Assembly (NCBI GenBank): GCA_950097015.1
Contig: CATNEN010000005.1
Span: forward strand, 3,153,501 to 3,217,500
Reading direction: 5' to 3'
Length of the DNA stretch: 64,000 nucleotides
Origin: Macrostomum hystrix
Lineage: Eukaryota > Platyhelminthes > Macrostomidae
The notes below the pieces were generated by a model. The model did no database searches. It saw only the letters and a program-made list of their open reading frames with translations, and was not told where the DNA came from. This document shows, piece by piece, positions 34,466-46,438 of the stretch. The translations under genes and the position numbers were made by a program. The first letter of the stretch is position 1. The number at the start of each line of letters is the position of its first letter.

Positions 34466-37365
34466 CTAGGTGGCAAAACCGCGCGACTCAACAATGCTCA
34501 CCTTGGTGCGACAGTAGAGTGCGCCGCGTATTAGGAAACCCAGCGACAGCAAGATTAAGCCTGTGGGATTATTGTTACAAAGAGACGGTTTAATTAGTAA
34601 CAGCAACGGGTAAAGGATTTTAAATTAGTCTTTTTTTTTAAAAAGTTGCTTGAAATCTCGCCCATACTAATATTATATAAATTAAATCCCAACCCTAACA
34701 TTCTTCCATTAAGAAAATCCCAACCCTACCATTCTTCCCATAAGATAATCCCAACCCTACCATTCTTCCATTAAGAAAATCCCAACCCTACCATTCTTCC
34801 CATAAGAAAATCCCAACCCTACCATTCTTCCCATAAGAAAATCCCACGCCTCACATTCTTCCCATAAGAAAATTACACCCCTCACATTCTTCCCATAAGA
34901 AAATCACACCCCTACCATTCTCCCCCTAAAAAACTTATCCCTACCATTCTCCCCTCTAAGAAAAACCCATCCCTACCATTATCCCCTCTAAGAAAATCCC
35001 ATCCCTACCATTCTCACCATAAGAAAATCCCATCTCTAGCATTGTCCCCCCTAAGAAAATCCCATCCCTACCATTCTCCCCTCTTAGAAAATCCCATCCC
35101 TACCATTCTCCCCTCTAAGAAAATCCCATCCCTACCATTTCTCCCCCCAAAGAAAATCCCATCCCTACCATTTCTCCCCCCTAAGAAAATCCTATCTCTA
35201 CCATTCTCTAGAAAATCTTACCCTCACAGCTGCGTATAAAAATCCGATTCGGCAGCAAAAGAAAACAGACTTACAGACATAAAGTGCAAATAGTCCGCCG
35301 CTAGTTTTAACAGCCATACCCCAGGTGAATGCCATAACCAATACGGCGGCAGTTAGCAGGGCCAAGCCAGTGCTGATACAAGCGATGGATCTGGTGCGAA
35401 CATAGTCGGGACCAACCGAACTGACGCGGCGGCACTGGGGACAGCGGGCCAAGGGATTGCCAGACGGATCTGGCACTGCGAAAGCGGCGCCACAATGGCC
35501 GCAGAGGCACTGAACCTGGCCGGGTCCCGGGGTAAAGGCAACATCCGGGTGCAACTGCTGCTGAGCCTGGTTGATTGGCAGGTGAATGAGCGGTTTTATT
35601 GACCTATCATTCTGTCTACTTGACCCACCACAATATCGACGACACACCATTCTGTCTACTTGACCTACCACTCTGTCTACTTGACCTACCACTCTGTCTA
35701 CTTGACCTACCACTCTGTCTACTTGACCTACCATTCTGTCTACTTGTCCTACCATTCTGTCTACTTGACCTACCACTCTGTCTACTTGACCTACCACTCT
35801 GTCTACTTGACCTACCACTGTCTACTTGACCTACCATTCTGTCTACTTGTCCTACCATTCTGTCTACTTGACCTACCACTCTGTCTACATGACCTACTAT
35901 TATATCTACTTGACCTACCATTCTATCCACTGGACCTACTATTTTATTTGTTTAAAATATATGGATTAACTTTCTTCAAATGCTTTATGCACACAGGACT
36001 TCCAACAGAGTAGCAAAGCTAAGTACAGAATCACATTTCATGGGTGTGGCTTTCTAAAAAAATAACAAAATGACAACCTGAGAATTTGTTCCATAATCAG
36101 CATATCCGCCAACTGGGCCAGTGAGTGTTATAATGCGCTTGCAGTTCTCCCTAGGACAAGCAATGCGCCTACCAGTGGCCTTGCAGATTAGCAGACAATT
36201 GCAAGTGCAGCGAACATACTTCTTGCCGGGTGGAGCAGACTTAATTGGAGTAGCCTCGCCACATTGTTGACATTTCACCACATGCTGATTGTGTTTGCCT
36301 TCTAAACTGATCACAGAGCTGCAGATCTGACAGTTGATTGTTGTAAAACCTGGTGAAGCTGGTGTAACTGTCACAGATACACCAGCATCTGGGGAGGGTT
36401 AATAAATAAGGCTATTATAGTGCAAGATTTCTTGTACACTGTACCAAGGAGGTTTGCTCAAAAATGCATTAAATTGCTGAAATTAATGTGGCATTACAAG
36501 GGAATGAGGTCCAAAGAATAGATAAGGAACAACTATTTAGATAGCTTAGGCACTTATAAGTCTAGAGATTCTTAAACAATTTAATAAAAATAGATTAATG
36601 TCATATGTTTTTATGTTTTAGTGCCATACACAACAGCTCACAAAACTGTGCAATGGTACAATGTTTCAACAAAAGTACTTCTACACAATGGCAGTTGTAC
36701 TTTTGTAATGCTGCTTTTATGATTTCCCCACTTTTAAGCCATGTTTTAAATGTGCCATGAATCTTTAGGTTTTTGAAAACTTAATATTAAATGTTAACTA
36801 GGCCCTATGTATGGACCATAATCAGGTCTGAACACCTTGAGTATATGCCACAGTGAATTTAGATTTAGAAGAACATGTATGCTGGTGTACACTAGTATAC
36901 ACCAATGATAAATAGCAAAAAGTACTGAAGTAATTGCATTTCAAATGTTTTATATTTAATGTGACTTAATTACTTGTGCAAAGTACAATTGGTTAATAAG
37001 TAACTAAATGTAACCATTTACAAAAAATAGTTATCTTGCTAATCCATGCCTGCTAAAAAGAAAAAAGTTTGTTAAAGTTTACTGTACTTAGAATTATGCT
37101 TATCTATTATGATATCATAGGGCCTACTTGTTAATTGACCTTTTTTGGTTGCTAGGCCCTACAGTTTATCCAGAATTGCTAAATTGAATTTTTATGAATC
37201 TAAATTTGGATTTGTACGTTCAGGATATCACAGAATTAAAAAACACTTATTTAGACTGCTTAAAATATAAACCTACAAATTTGTACCTGTAACACTTACA
37301 GTCTTACCTGTTGTGTCATATTGTTGCTGCTGTGATGGTGGAATAAGACTCTCCTTCTCTGCCAT
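34466..37365 (-). CDS. PIP4P1/2: TMEM55/PIP4P-type phosphatidylinositol-4,5-bisphosphate 4-phosphatase
   Basis: Four minus-strand exons: 37365..37308, 36388..36078, 35566..35275 and 34560..34466, joined as G+AT, phase 0, and T+GC, giving 251 aa (257-284 in vertebrates). The N-terminus [15 protein letters not shown] is followed by a Cys-rich zinc-binding region: [20 protein letters not shown], then [31 protein letters not shown] and ACPRENCKR. The phosphatase-type CX5R motif is CKATGRR. A second Cys cluster ([21 protein letters not shown]) precedes two membrane helices at the C-terminus. The family acts at late endosomes/lysosomes; TMEM55B also positions lysosomes. Introns 2 and 3 carry minisatellites. 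Membership of type 1 versus 2 cannot be decided. Confidence 0.94.
34685..35220. repeat. About 32-bp minisatellite in TMEM55 intron 3
   Basis: Irregular units of AAAATCCCATCCCTACCATT plus CTCCCCTCTAAG, changing leftwards to CAACCCTACCATTCTTCCCA. About 17 copies, more diverged than other arrays in the window. Confidence 0.88.
35610..35945. repeat. 21-bp minisatellite in TMEM55 intron 2
   Basis: About 15 units of CTTGACCTACCACTCTGTCT plus A, with one 4-base-shorter unit near 35818. Minus-strand frames such as the Gly-Gln-Val-Asp-Arg type repeat are artefacts of this array running into exon 3. Confidence 0.92.
36389..37307. other. TMEM55 intron 1
   Basis: 919 bp of AT-rich intron. It is the only long intron of this gene without a tandem array. 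I see no embedded element. Confidence 0.6.
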
Positions 37366-38950
37366 ATTTTTCAAAGCAGCAAAGACTAGCAGTTAGATGC
37401 TTATGCTACGTACGTGTCTAGGTATTTTTAGGGGCAGATCGTGCAGTGATGCAGACTATGCTAATACTATAATAGATGAGACCAGCTCAGCTGAACCGAC
37501 AGCAAAGTCTGCAATGACAGTAGCTAGAAATTACACGATTTAGATATATTACATAACAAAAATATAGAAGAAAACAATGCTTATAAAACAGTCTCTCTTC
37601 AGTATTGACAGCTGGCTGTGCTACGCCCACTGAGGCAATTAAATGATAGTTTCTTTGGGTAAACGTAAATGTATCGGTGAGTGACGCCAATGATAATTGA
37701 TAAATGACACGAAATCAAAAAGAGTAACAAAAAGAAGTTACAAAAGGCGACCAAATTTAGTAGCTTTCAGTAATGAACTTTTGTAACTAAAGGTTTATAA
37801 AACTTTTGCGAATACAATCAGGGGCATGTGCAACGTAAAAAGTGTTTTTTTTGTTTTAAACATTATTGTATCCTCGAAAGTTTTATTTTCAAATAGAAAT
37901 TGCAGTCGTTTAGTAATGATCGAATCGTCTTTAAAAATCAATTTTACCCGAATATTAGTACAGTTTTTGTAACCATGACCTTTTGCCCGGCGGACAGAAA
38001 GTCCTGTCTGATAATAGCCATACATGAGTTAATGCTCGGTAATTTTTTCTGGAAAATTCATGGTACAATAGCTTGTTGCAATGTTGCTGCCCGAAAATGA
38101 CCTGAACCAATACGTATAGCTTACAAAAATGTCTATGCACAGAAAAAATATCAATGCTTTAAGTGCGTTAATAGTGGTGTTAATTCCAATCAGAGGGGGC
38201 TGTTTGGCCTTAATAAAAAAACGTTCCAGATCAGTTAAAATGTAGATTTTTTATACTATTTTAGTATTTTCACCTTTTAACCATGTCTTACGTTGGATGC
38301 ACAATTTGTCTTAACTGAATTGTCATTATATATATTTAAATTGAAGATTATACTTCATTCTTTGTTTCTCGGCTATTTTTAATCTTGTTCATAGTGACCA
38401 TAATATTCTTTTGAGTTTATTTGAGTTTTGCTTTACTCTTTTATTTTATATTAACATTGTGGTAAATACTTATAGGCCTAGTTATATATAGCTACAGTCT
38501 CTACAGATAAAAAGACACCAACTTCATTTTTAGGCTTTATTTACAGTGAGTCAGTCCACTTTTTTCAAATTTTTATGACAAGACTCACATGGAATTTCTC
38601 TCATAGTATCAGAAGTTTAACCAAATATTTTAAGTTTTTAAAGTAAAAAAAATCTTGTTTTATATTAACACTTAATGAAAACTGTGAAAAGAACCTATTT
38701 GGTAAAATTAAAATTATAGTAGGCCTATCAGTATTATATTCAAATGATTATTTATGAGATATATAAAAAAGCTAATACAATCATATGTTTACATTTTGAA
38801 AAAAAATTTGTGTATTTCAAAATTTTGGCATTTCTTTAGTTTACCATCCATGAAATTAGTGACAATCTCCAAAGGAAAGATACAAAAGAGTGAAAGAGTG
38901 AAAGATTGCAATCACAAAAAAAAATCACTCTATTTGTTCTTATTCACTTA
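37366..38950. other. Intergenic AT-rich DNA
   Basis: This region upstream of the TMEM55 start should hold its promoter, though no motif stands out. Frames of 60-90 codons here have no protein-like composition and overlap on both strands. Confidence 0.5.
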
Positions 38951-39600
38951 TGCAAATGGAAGTGCTTATTCCCACAGTCCCGTACCGATAATTTTCTTCT
39001 TATCCACATGGCAGCTTGTATGAATAGGTCTACTTTCAAGTCCCTACCTATTCTCTGAGCATAAGGCTTTTGCTTCAGAGTATAGTGTATAGTGTACACT
39101 ATCAATGCATAGTGTAAAAGAGTAACAATGATTTATAATATGTGTGAGTTTGGTGCTGACTAGAATTCTGTTGGTTGACTCGTATGATTTTCTTAGATAG
39201 AATTCTTACTTTTTTAAGTCAATACAATTCAAATGAAAACACGTAACGATGACAAAATATTTAGTAAGTTGTTATTACAATAATTAAAAAGGATGACATT
39301 AATGTCGGTTAATGAATGTGTAGGTCGAATGTAGAACACTGTTGTAACACACTGTCAACTTTGTCAATCTATTGGCTCGAGGGTTCAACAAAACGTTCAA
39401 ACCCAAAAGGGCCTTGTTTTAAAGAACAGAACCGTGTGGATAAAATCGAAATTAATGGCATGGCATATTTATATAAAGAGTTTTAGACCTATTCATACAA
39501 GCTGCCGTGTGCATAAGCAGAAAATTATCGGCACGGATCCATGTGGATAAAATTGAAATTATCGGCACGGGACCATGGGAATAAGCTCTGCCTATGCAAA
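38951..39600. mobile_element. Inverted-repeat element (TGCAAATGG... ends)
   Basis: The left arm (38951-39040: TGCAAATGGAAGTGCTTATT, CCCACAGTCCCGTACCGATA, then GGCAGCTTGTATGAATAGGT) reappears reverse complemented at 39488-39600, with one extra internal unit. The 650 bp interior is AT-rich and non-coding. The arm motif (TTATCCACACGG-like, GGTACC-like) is related to the units inside the hAT-like element at 2012-2869. Confidence 0.7.
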
Positions 39601-40219
39601 TATGAAAACATAATAAAATCAATACAAAAAGTTGATAAACGCAACCACATATATATATCTACTTTGATTTATAATAATTTAATTAGTAGAAATACAGGTG
39701 AATGATTGTGAACTAAAGGTAGAGAATGGTTTACAAGGAGTAGTGGCAGTAATGAAATATAATCACTATCACTAATCACATAGTAACCTTTGGTTTATCA
39801 TCATTTTAAAAGCAGAAAATTATATAAATGATTGTGAACTACAGCTTAGAGGGTGGCAGATAGTTGGTAGTTAGTTAAATAGACTCAAGACAAGTAATAT
39901 TAGCAATGGTCTATTGTCGACAAGTCTAAGTCTAGTTAAACAGACATTGGTCAAAAACTGCTATATAGCCCTTTGGATTAAGTGGATAGAAAAGAGAAAT
40001 AAATAAATATACTGTTGAGCATCTCATCTATCCCCCATCAGCTTGGGTTCATAATTATCTATATGTATCTCTTCCATGTAAATGATCATAAATCAAATAT
40101 TGTGATCTCAGCCCCTTATTACCATTACTCATAGTAAAAACCAATATTTAGGTTAAAAAGTCTCTGTTAAAGTTTCATTTAAAAGCTCTACAGAGAGCTC
40201 TATTCATTTAATTTAATCC
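39601..40219. other. Intergenic AT-rich DNA
   Basis: No gene seen. A phrase AATGATTGTGAACTA occurs twice (near 39702 and 39826), a minor local duplication. Confidence 0.5.
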
Positions 40220-40232
40220 TGGTTTATTAATA

Positions 40233-40576
40233 GAGGTGTTGGTGGCAGAGTGGTTATTGCATTTGTCTCTTGTACCAATGTCCCTAATTTTTTTCCATAG
40301 AAAGGCCTTATTTATTTGGGGCACAGCTGTGGAGAGAAGGCTTGTGAGCTTGTCATGCAATTTATGCCTTTGATGGCCAACCTCCAAGGCACAGTGAGTG
40401 TGTGTGTGAAACTCACACCTGTGTGAGTTTGTGCCTGAGTACACTATTTGTGAGCATGTGCTCAAGGGTCAGCAAAGTGGACAGAATTGCCTCCTTGCTG
40501 GCTGCAGTTCTAATGTCACCAAATAAAATGCCACTGCCTGCAGCCCTACTGCAATAATAATTGTTATTATTATCAT
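40233..40576 (+). mobile_element. SINE-A with 13-bp target-site duplication
   Basis: TGGTTTATTAATA flanks the element at 40220-40232 and 40576-40588 exactly. The head GGTGGCAGAGTGGTTATTGC is an intact A box, while the B box is mutated (CCCTAATTTTTTTCC). The tail ends in (ATT)n. A variable-length target duplication and an ATT-rich tail show LINE-mediated retroposition. Confidence 0.92.
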
Positions 40577-40888
40577 GGTTTATTAATAAGGTTTTATAAT
40601 TGTCTGTAATATTTGAATAATATTTATTGTATCTTGACTCTCAATATCTCAATTTTTTCATTAAGATCAACTTAGTAAATTGCTACTTATAAGCAAACTT
40701 GTATCTTTTCTTCACTTTTCAATTTTGAATATGGTTTTCTTTTGTGTCAGATTTTTACTTTGGACTTAAAACTAGTATTGTACTCTTATAAATAGACATT
40801 TGTTGGGTAGTGGGCAAGGTAAGACACGGTTTACCTTGTATGCATTTCAGCATTAGTTTAACTTATTAAACTCGTTCAAAGGACAAGA

Positions 40889-43800
40889 ATGCAAGCAGCT
40901 ACAACTGCAACTAACATCCAGCAAGATCCTGCATTAGCAGCAATAGATGCTGATCCAATGATTGCTGCCCAGGCCTTGTGTGACGATGTTATGAAATTGC
41001 TAGTTAGTTTTCCTATTCCTCAGGTATGTATGTTTATTTACAATTCAATTTTTCTGCTTTAAGATGGTCTTACTAATTTCCAAGCTGATGCTGAAAGTTT
41101 ATCCCTAAGTTAAAAAATGAGTCACTGATTACCGAGCTGAAAAAGACTTCTGTTAACCCATGTTGAAGGATCACTTACAGATCCCTATGTTTAAGGGTGA
41201 CTTACAGATCCCTATGTTTAAGGATCACTTACAGATCCCTATGTTTAAGGATTACTTATATATCCCTATTTTTAAGGATGACTTATAGATCCCTATGTTT
41301 AAGGATTACTTATATATCCCTATGTTTAAGGATGGCTTATAGATCCCTATGCTTAAGGGTGACTTATAGATCCCTATGTTTAAGGATTACTTATATATCC
41401 CTATGTTTAAGGATGACTTATAGATCCCTATGTTTAAGGATTACTTATATATCCCTATGTTTAAGGATGGCTTATAGATCCCTATGCTTAAGGGTGACTT
41501 ATAGATCCCTATGTTTAAGGATGGTTTATAGATCCCTATGTTTAAGGATGGCTTATAGATCCCTATGCTTAAGGGTGACTTATAGATCCCTATGTTTAAG
41601 GATGGCTTATAGATCCCTATGTTTAAGGATGACTTATAGATCCCTATGTTTAAGGATGGCTTATAGATCCCTATGTTTAAGGATGGCTTATAGATCCCTA
41701 TGTTTAAGGATGACTTATAGATCCCTATGTTTAAGGATGGCTTATAGATCCCTATGTTTAAGGATGGCTTATAGATCCCTATGCTTAAGGGTGACTTATA
41801 GATCCCTATGTTTAAGGATGACTTATAGATCCCTATGTTTAAGGATGGCTTATAGATCCCTATGTTTAAGGATGACTTATAGATCCCTATATGTTTAAGG
41901 ATGACTTATAGATCCCTATGTTTAAGGATGGCTTATAGATCCCTATGTTTAAGGATGACTTATAGATCCCTATGTTTAAGGATGGCTTATAGATCCCTAT
42001 GCTTAAGGGTGACTTATAGATCCCTATGTTTAAGGATGACTTATAGATCCCTATGTTTATGGATGACTTATAGATCCCTATGTTTATGGATGACTTATAG
42101 ATCCCTATGTTTAAGGATGGCTTATAGATCCCTATGCTTAAGGGTGACTTATAGATCCCTATGTTTAAGGATGACTTATAGATCCCTATGTTTATGGATG
42201 ACTTATAGATCCCTATGTTTATGGATGACTTATAGATCCCTATATGTTTAAGGATGGCTTATAGATCCCTATGTTTAAGGATGACTTACAGATCCCTATG
42301 TTTATGGATGACTTATAGATCCCTATGTTTATGGATGACTTATAGATCCCTATGTTTAAGGATGGCTTATAGATCCCTATGCTTAAGGGTGACTTATAGA
42401 TCCCTATGTTTAAGGATGACTTATAGATCCCTATGTTTAAGGATGGCTTATAGATCCCTATATGTTTAAGGATGACTTATAGATCCCTATGTTTAAGGAT
42501 GGCTTATAGATCCCTATGTTTAAGGATGACTTATAGATCCCTATGTTTAAGGATGGCTTATAGATCCCTATGCTTAAGGGTGACTTATAGATCCCTATGT
42601 TTAAGGATGACTTATAGATCCCTATGTTTAAGGATGACTTACAGATCCCTATGTTTATGGATGACTTATAGATCCCTATGTTTATGGATGACTTATAGAT
42701 CCCTATGTTTAAGGATGGCTTATAGATCCCTATGTTTAAGGGTGACTTATAGATCCCTATGTTTAAGGATGACTTACTGATCCCAAAAACTTTATTTTTC
42801 ACAGGAAAAGGAATTTGACGACATGGTAGAAATTTTGCTGGCTCGCCTTGAAGACTACTGCGCGCTTATTGATTTGATTCGCTCCGAAAGTGCCCACTGT
42901 TTAGGCACCCTGCTGCCTCAGGTATTGGCCAGTACACGACAGCTGGAACCTCTGCTATTGCAAATTGATAGATTAGACAAACTAGTGCAGACTGTCAAAC
43001 TGAATGTGGACACTCTGGAAGCGAAGGTGTCCCTCGCTGAGAATGAAATTGGACAGCTAACATCGTTGAAGCGATCTATCAAATCTAAGTTGACGGTAAG
43101 CCTGCCTTGATTGATTAGATAGAATGACAGATTGACAATTGATTGATTGATTGGTCAGTTAGGCAGTTGATTGATTGAATAGTCAGTTAGGCAAGCCGCA
43201 ATTGATTGATTGAACAGTCAGTTAGGCAGTTGATTGATTGAACAGTCAGTTAGGCAATTGATTGATTGATTAGTCAGTCAGGCAATTGATTGATTGAATA
43301 GTCAGTTAGGCAGTTGATTGATTGAATAGTCAGTCAGGCAATTGATTGATTGATTAGTAAGTCAGGCAATTGATTGATTGAATAGTCAGTTAGGCAGTTG
43401 ATTGATTGAATAGTCAGTTAGGCAGTTGATTGATAGAACAGTCAGTTTTAGGCAGTTAATTGATTGATTAGTCAGTTAGGCAGTTGATTGATTGAATAGT
43501 CAGTTAGGCAGTTGATTGATTGAATAGTCAGTTAGGCAATTAATTGACTGAATAGTCAGTTAGGCAATTGATTTGATTGAACAGTCAGTTAGGCAATTTA
43601 TTGACTGAATAGTCAGTTAGGCAATTGATTGATTGAACAGTCAGTTAGGCAATTGATTGATTGATTAGTCAGTTAGGCAATTGATTGATTGAATAGTCAG
43701 TTAGGCAATTAATTGACTGAATAGTCAGTTAGGCACTTGATTGATTGAACAGTCAGTTAGGCAATTGATTGATTGAACAGTCAGTTAGGCAATTGATTGA

Positions 43801-43929
43801 TTGATTAGTCAGTTAGGCAATTGATTGACTGAATAGTCAGTTAGGCAGTTGATTGATAGAACAGTCAGTTTTAGGCAATTAATCAGTCAGTTCGTCAGTT
43901 GATTAGTCAGTTCGGTAATTGATTGATTA

Positions 43930-43964
<35 letters not shown>

Positions 43965-44282
43965 AGTCAGTTCGGTAATTGATTGATTAATTGGTCAGTT
44001 AGTTAGTGGTTGACCTGTTAGTGTTATCAGCGAGTTAATTGGCCATTTAGAGCAGTTGATTGACTGTCGCTTCATAAGAAACATTAGTTAATACGCTGTC
44101 AAATATTGCAGCCCCGGTCGTCACTGAAGAGACCAGAAAGCGAGCCGCCTGTGTTGTTTCATCCGCCGGAAATATTCTCCTGCGAAAATCATTTTAATAG
44201 GGCTGCTACTCATAGTAGTGGCGACATTGGAGCTACCGCTGCGCAGCCAGTTGAGCTAGCGGAACATGCTGATGCTGAATAA
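40889..44282 (+). CDS. BLOC1S4: BLOC-1 complex subunit 4 (cappuccino)
   Basis: Exons 40889..41023, 42805..43095 and 44112..44282 join in phase 0 to encode 198 aa (217 in human). The core is a long alpha-helical/coiled-coil segment: LLARLEDYCALIDLIRSESA, then QIDRLDKLVQTVKLNVDTLE and AKVSLAENEIGQLTSLKRSI. It ends with the family's C-terminal signature PPVLFHPPEIFSC (APVLFRTEDYFPC in human). BLOC-1 acts in endosomal cargo sorting to lysosome-related organelles. Both introns are almost wholly tandem repeats. The TAA stop overlaps an AATAAA hexamer (44278-44283). Confidence 0.87.
41163..42783. repeat. 27-bp minisatellite in BLOC1S4 intron 1
   Basis: About 60 units of TAGATCCCTATGTTTAAGGA plus TGACTTA fill 1.6 kb of the 1.8 kb intron. 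Variants (GGCTTA, GCTTAAGGG, TTTATGG) recur in the same order several times, showing block duplication. Three units carry an extra TA (near 41890, 42242 and 42461). Confidence 0.95.
43125..43990. repeat. About 28-bp minisatellite in BLOC1S4 intron 2
   Basis: Units of TTGATTGATTGAATAGTCAG plus TTAGGCAA, around 30 copies. It ends in a run of the tetranucleotide GATT near 43921-43960. The array shows how a tetranucleotide may seed a longer unit. Confidence 0.93.
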
Positions 44283-44734
44283 AAATACTGCAGTTGGTTA
44301 TTGTCTTGTAGAAACAGTACTCACTTGTACTTTAAAAGTCTTCCAATTCAAGTCACTTAATAATTACACTGTCATTCTCGCTGCAGTAGTTTTATCTTAT
44401 GTGATTGCATTGCCGTGATTTATCTTAGCAAATTTTTGCTTTTTTTAATTCCATTAGTCTAGATGCTTAGTAAAATAAAACAAATTATATTCCAGATTTT
44501 GTTCGAAATTTTAAGTCAGATCGTAATTAGCCTTTATCCTAATATCATTGCTAACATTAAAAGTTCAAAGCCTTTTCATTTGCCTTTCTATAGTACTGAT
44601 ATATCTTAGTATATATTTATTATCTAATTAAACTAAAGATTTGTAAATAAACACTTCTGATCGCGTGAAAAGGTTTGTATAGAGTATATCAGAGTTTTAG
44701 TCAATAAATTATTCATAGGTTCTTGGAATCAACA
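44283..44734. other. 3' region of BLOC1S4
   Basis: AT-rich, with AATAAA-type signals near 44474 and 44645 that could end the transcript. No other feature is seen. Confidence 0.5.
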
Positions 44735-45530
44735 TCAGTTTAAGCAGCCCGTCTCTTCACACCTCCACCCATGCGCAGCTTCAGTTTAAACAGCCCGTCT
44801 CTTCACACCTCCACCCATGCGCAGCCTCAGTTTAAACAGCCCGTCTCTTCACACCTCCACCCATGCGCAGCCTCAGTTTAAACAGCCCGTCTCTTCACAC
44901 CTCCACCCATGCGCAGCTTCAGTTTAAACAGCCCGTCTCTTCACACCTCCACCCATGCGCAGCCTCAGTTTAAACAGCCCGTCTCTTCACACCTCCACCC
45001 ATGCGCAGCCTCAGTTTAAACAGCCCGTCTCTTCACACCTCCACCCATGCGCAGCCTCAGTTTAAACAGCCCGTCTCTTCACACCTCCACCCATGCGCAG
45101 CCTCAGTTTGAACAGCCCGTCTCTTCACACCTCCACCCATGCGCAGCTTCAGTTTAAACAGCCCGTCTCTTCACACCTCCACCCATGCGCAGCCTCAGTT
45201 TAAACAGCCCGTCTCTTCACACCTCCACCCATGCGCAGCCTCAGTTTAAACAGCCCGTCTCTTCACACCTCCACCCATGCGCAGCCTCAGTTTAAACAGC
45301 CCGTCTCTTCACACCTCCACCCATGCGCAGCCTCAGTTTAAACAGCCCGTCTCTTCACACCTCCACCCATGCGCAGCCTCAGTTTAAACAGCCCGTCTCT
45401 TCACACCTCCACCCATGCGCAGCTTCAGTTTAAACAGCCCGTCTCTTCACACCTCCACCCATGCGCAGCCTCAGTTTAAACAGCCCGTCTCTTCACACCT
45501 CCACCCATGCGCAGCCTCAGTTTGAACTTA
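44735..45530. repeat. 46-bp minisatellite between BLOC1S4 and RPS20
   Basis: About 17 units: CAGTTTAAACAGCCCGTCTC, then TTCACACCTCCACCCATGCG and CAGCCT. The copies are almost identical; only CAGCTT/CAGCCT and GTTTAAAC/GTTTGAAC vary. It is the most homogeneous array after the 39-bp one. It ends about 120 bp before the RPS20 start codon. Confidence 0.95.
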
Positions 45531-45652
45531 TCGCCTTTTTAGCAAATTATTTTCTCAACGTTTTAAATTACAATTAGTAAATTCCATTCCAGCCTTCTCT
45601 GCGCTGCTAATTTTAAGAAACAAAGTTACTAAAAACTTCAACAACTTATACA

Positions 45653-46003
45653 ATGGACACCAAAGAAGGCAAGGAGGATCTGCAGCAGTCGCAGGTGCAT
45701 CGCATCCGCATCACCCTGACGTCGAAAAATGTTCGCAGCCTTGAGAAAGTGTGCGCCGACCTGATCAAGGGTGCCAAGGATAAGAATCTGCCAGTAAAGG
45801 GTCCCGTGCGCATGCCAACTAAAGTATTGAGCATCACCACTCGTAAGACACCCTGCGGTGAAGGCTCCAAGACTTGGGATCGTTACAGGCTGAAGCTGCA
45901 CAAACGGCTAATCGATCTGCAGTCCCCAGCCGAGACTGTCAAACAGATCACTAGTATCAGCATTGAGCCCGAGGTTGAAGTTGAAGTCACTGTGGCCAAG
46001 TAA
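45653..46003 (+). CDS. RPS20: 40S ribosomal protein S20 (uS10)
   Basis: An uninterrupted 116-aa frame, matching the family length of about 119. Signature stretches are [20 protein letters not shown], then [20 protein letters not shown] and [20 protein letters not shown]. The acidic end has [15 protein letters not shown]20 is a component of the small subunit head. No intron interrupts the coding sequence. Upstream, CATTCCAG/CCTTCTCTGCG at about 45592 could be either a splice acceptor or a pyrimidine-rich (TOP-like) transcription start. Codon choice is GC-rich and conserved, so this is a working gene; a retrocopy is possible but no poly(A) trace is visible. Confidence 0.96.
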   Translation: MDTKEGKEDLQQSQVHRIRITLTSKNVRSLEKVCADLIKGAKDKNLPVKGPVRMPTKVLSITTRKTPCGEGSKTWDRYRLKLHKRLIDLQSPAETVKQITSISIEPEVEVEVTVAK

Positions 46004-46438
46004 ATTTAAAAGCGAAATGCTTCAATGCTGACTTGTTTGTGTCTCATTGTGCGAGTAAAAATTCGATTGTTGCTGTGGCCGTCTGTCATAACATTTTGTT
46101 GGAATAAGTAAAGAATCAATCTTTGTTTGGACAAAAAACGTGTTTTTGTGTTTCTTTCTCGTCGTCATTTAGGTAAATAACGGGTTTAGAGTCTATATAC
46201 AGAGCTCCTTAGTGCAGACACGAGGTTCAGTGGCAACATTTATCTTCAAATATTATGCCCATAGCTCCCTAGTGCAGAAAAGGGTTCTCATATCCTTAGC
46301 TCAAACTATTAAGTTTCTAAAACACTTTGATTTCTACTTAAAGTAGTCTAAATTGTACATTTTTCAGCGTTACTTAGTCAGCAGCGGCAACTTATAACCT
46401 ACAGCACTACTTATTATCATAATTGTCAGTTAACTAGC
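46004..46438. other. Spacer between RPS20 and the MATH-BTB gene
   Basis: A short 3'UTR region with an AATAAG hexamer near 46104, then AT-rich DNA. The phrase AGCTCCYTAGTGCAGA occurs twice (near 46203 and 46263). Confidence 0.5.

Noticed and set aside
41197-42780. Repeated MTYRSLCLR frames
   Set aside because: They are translations of the 27-bp array inside BLOC1S4 intron 1.
45653-46003. RPS20 as a processed retrocopy
   Set aside because: The frame is intact and conserved with no poly(A) tract or target duplication seen, so a normal intronless gene is simpler; it cannot be excluded without finding another copy.
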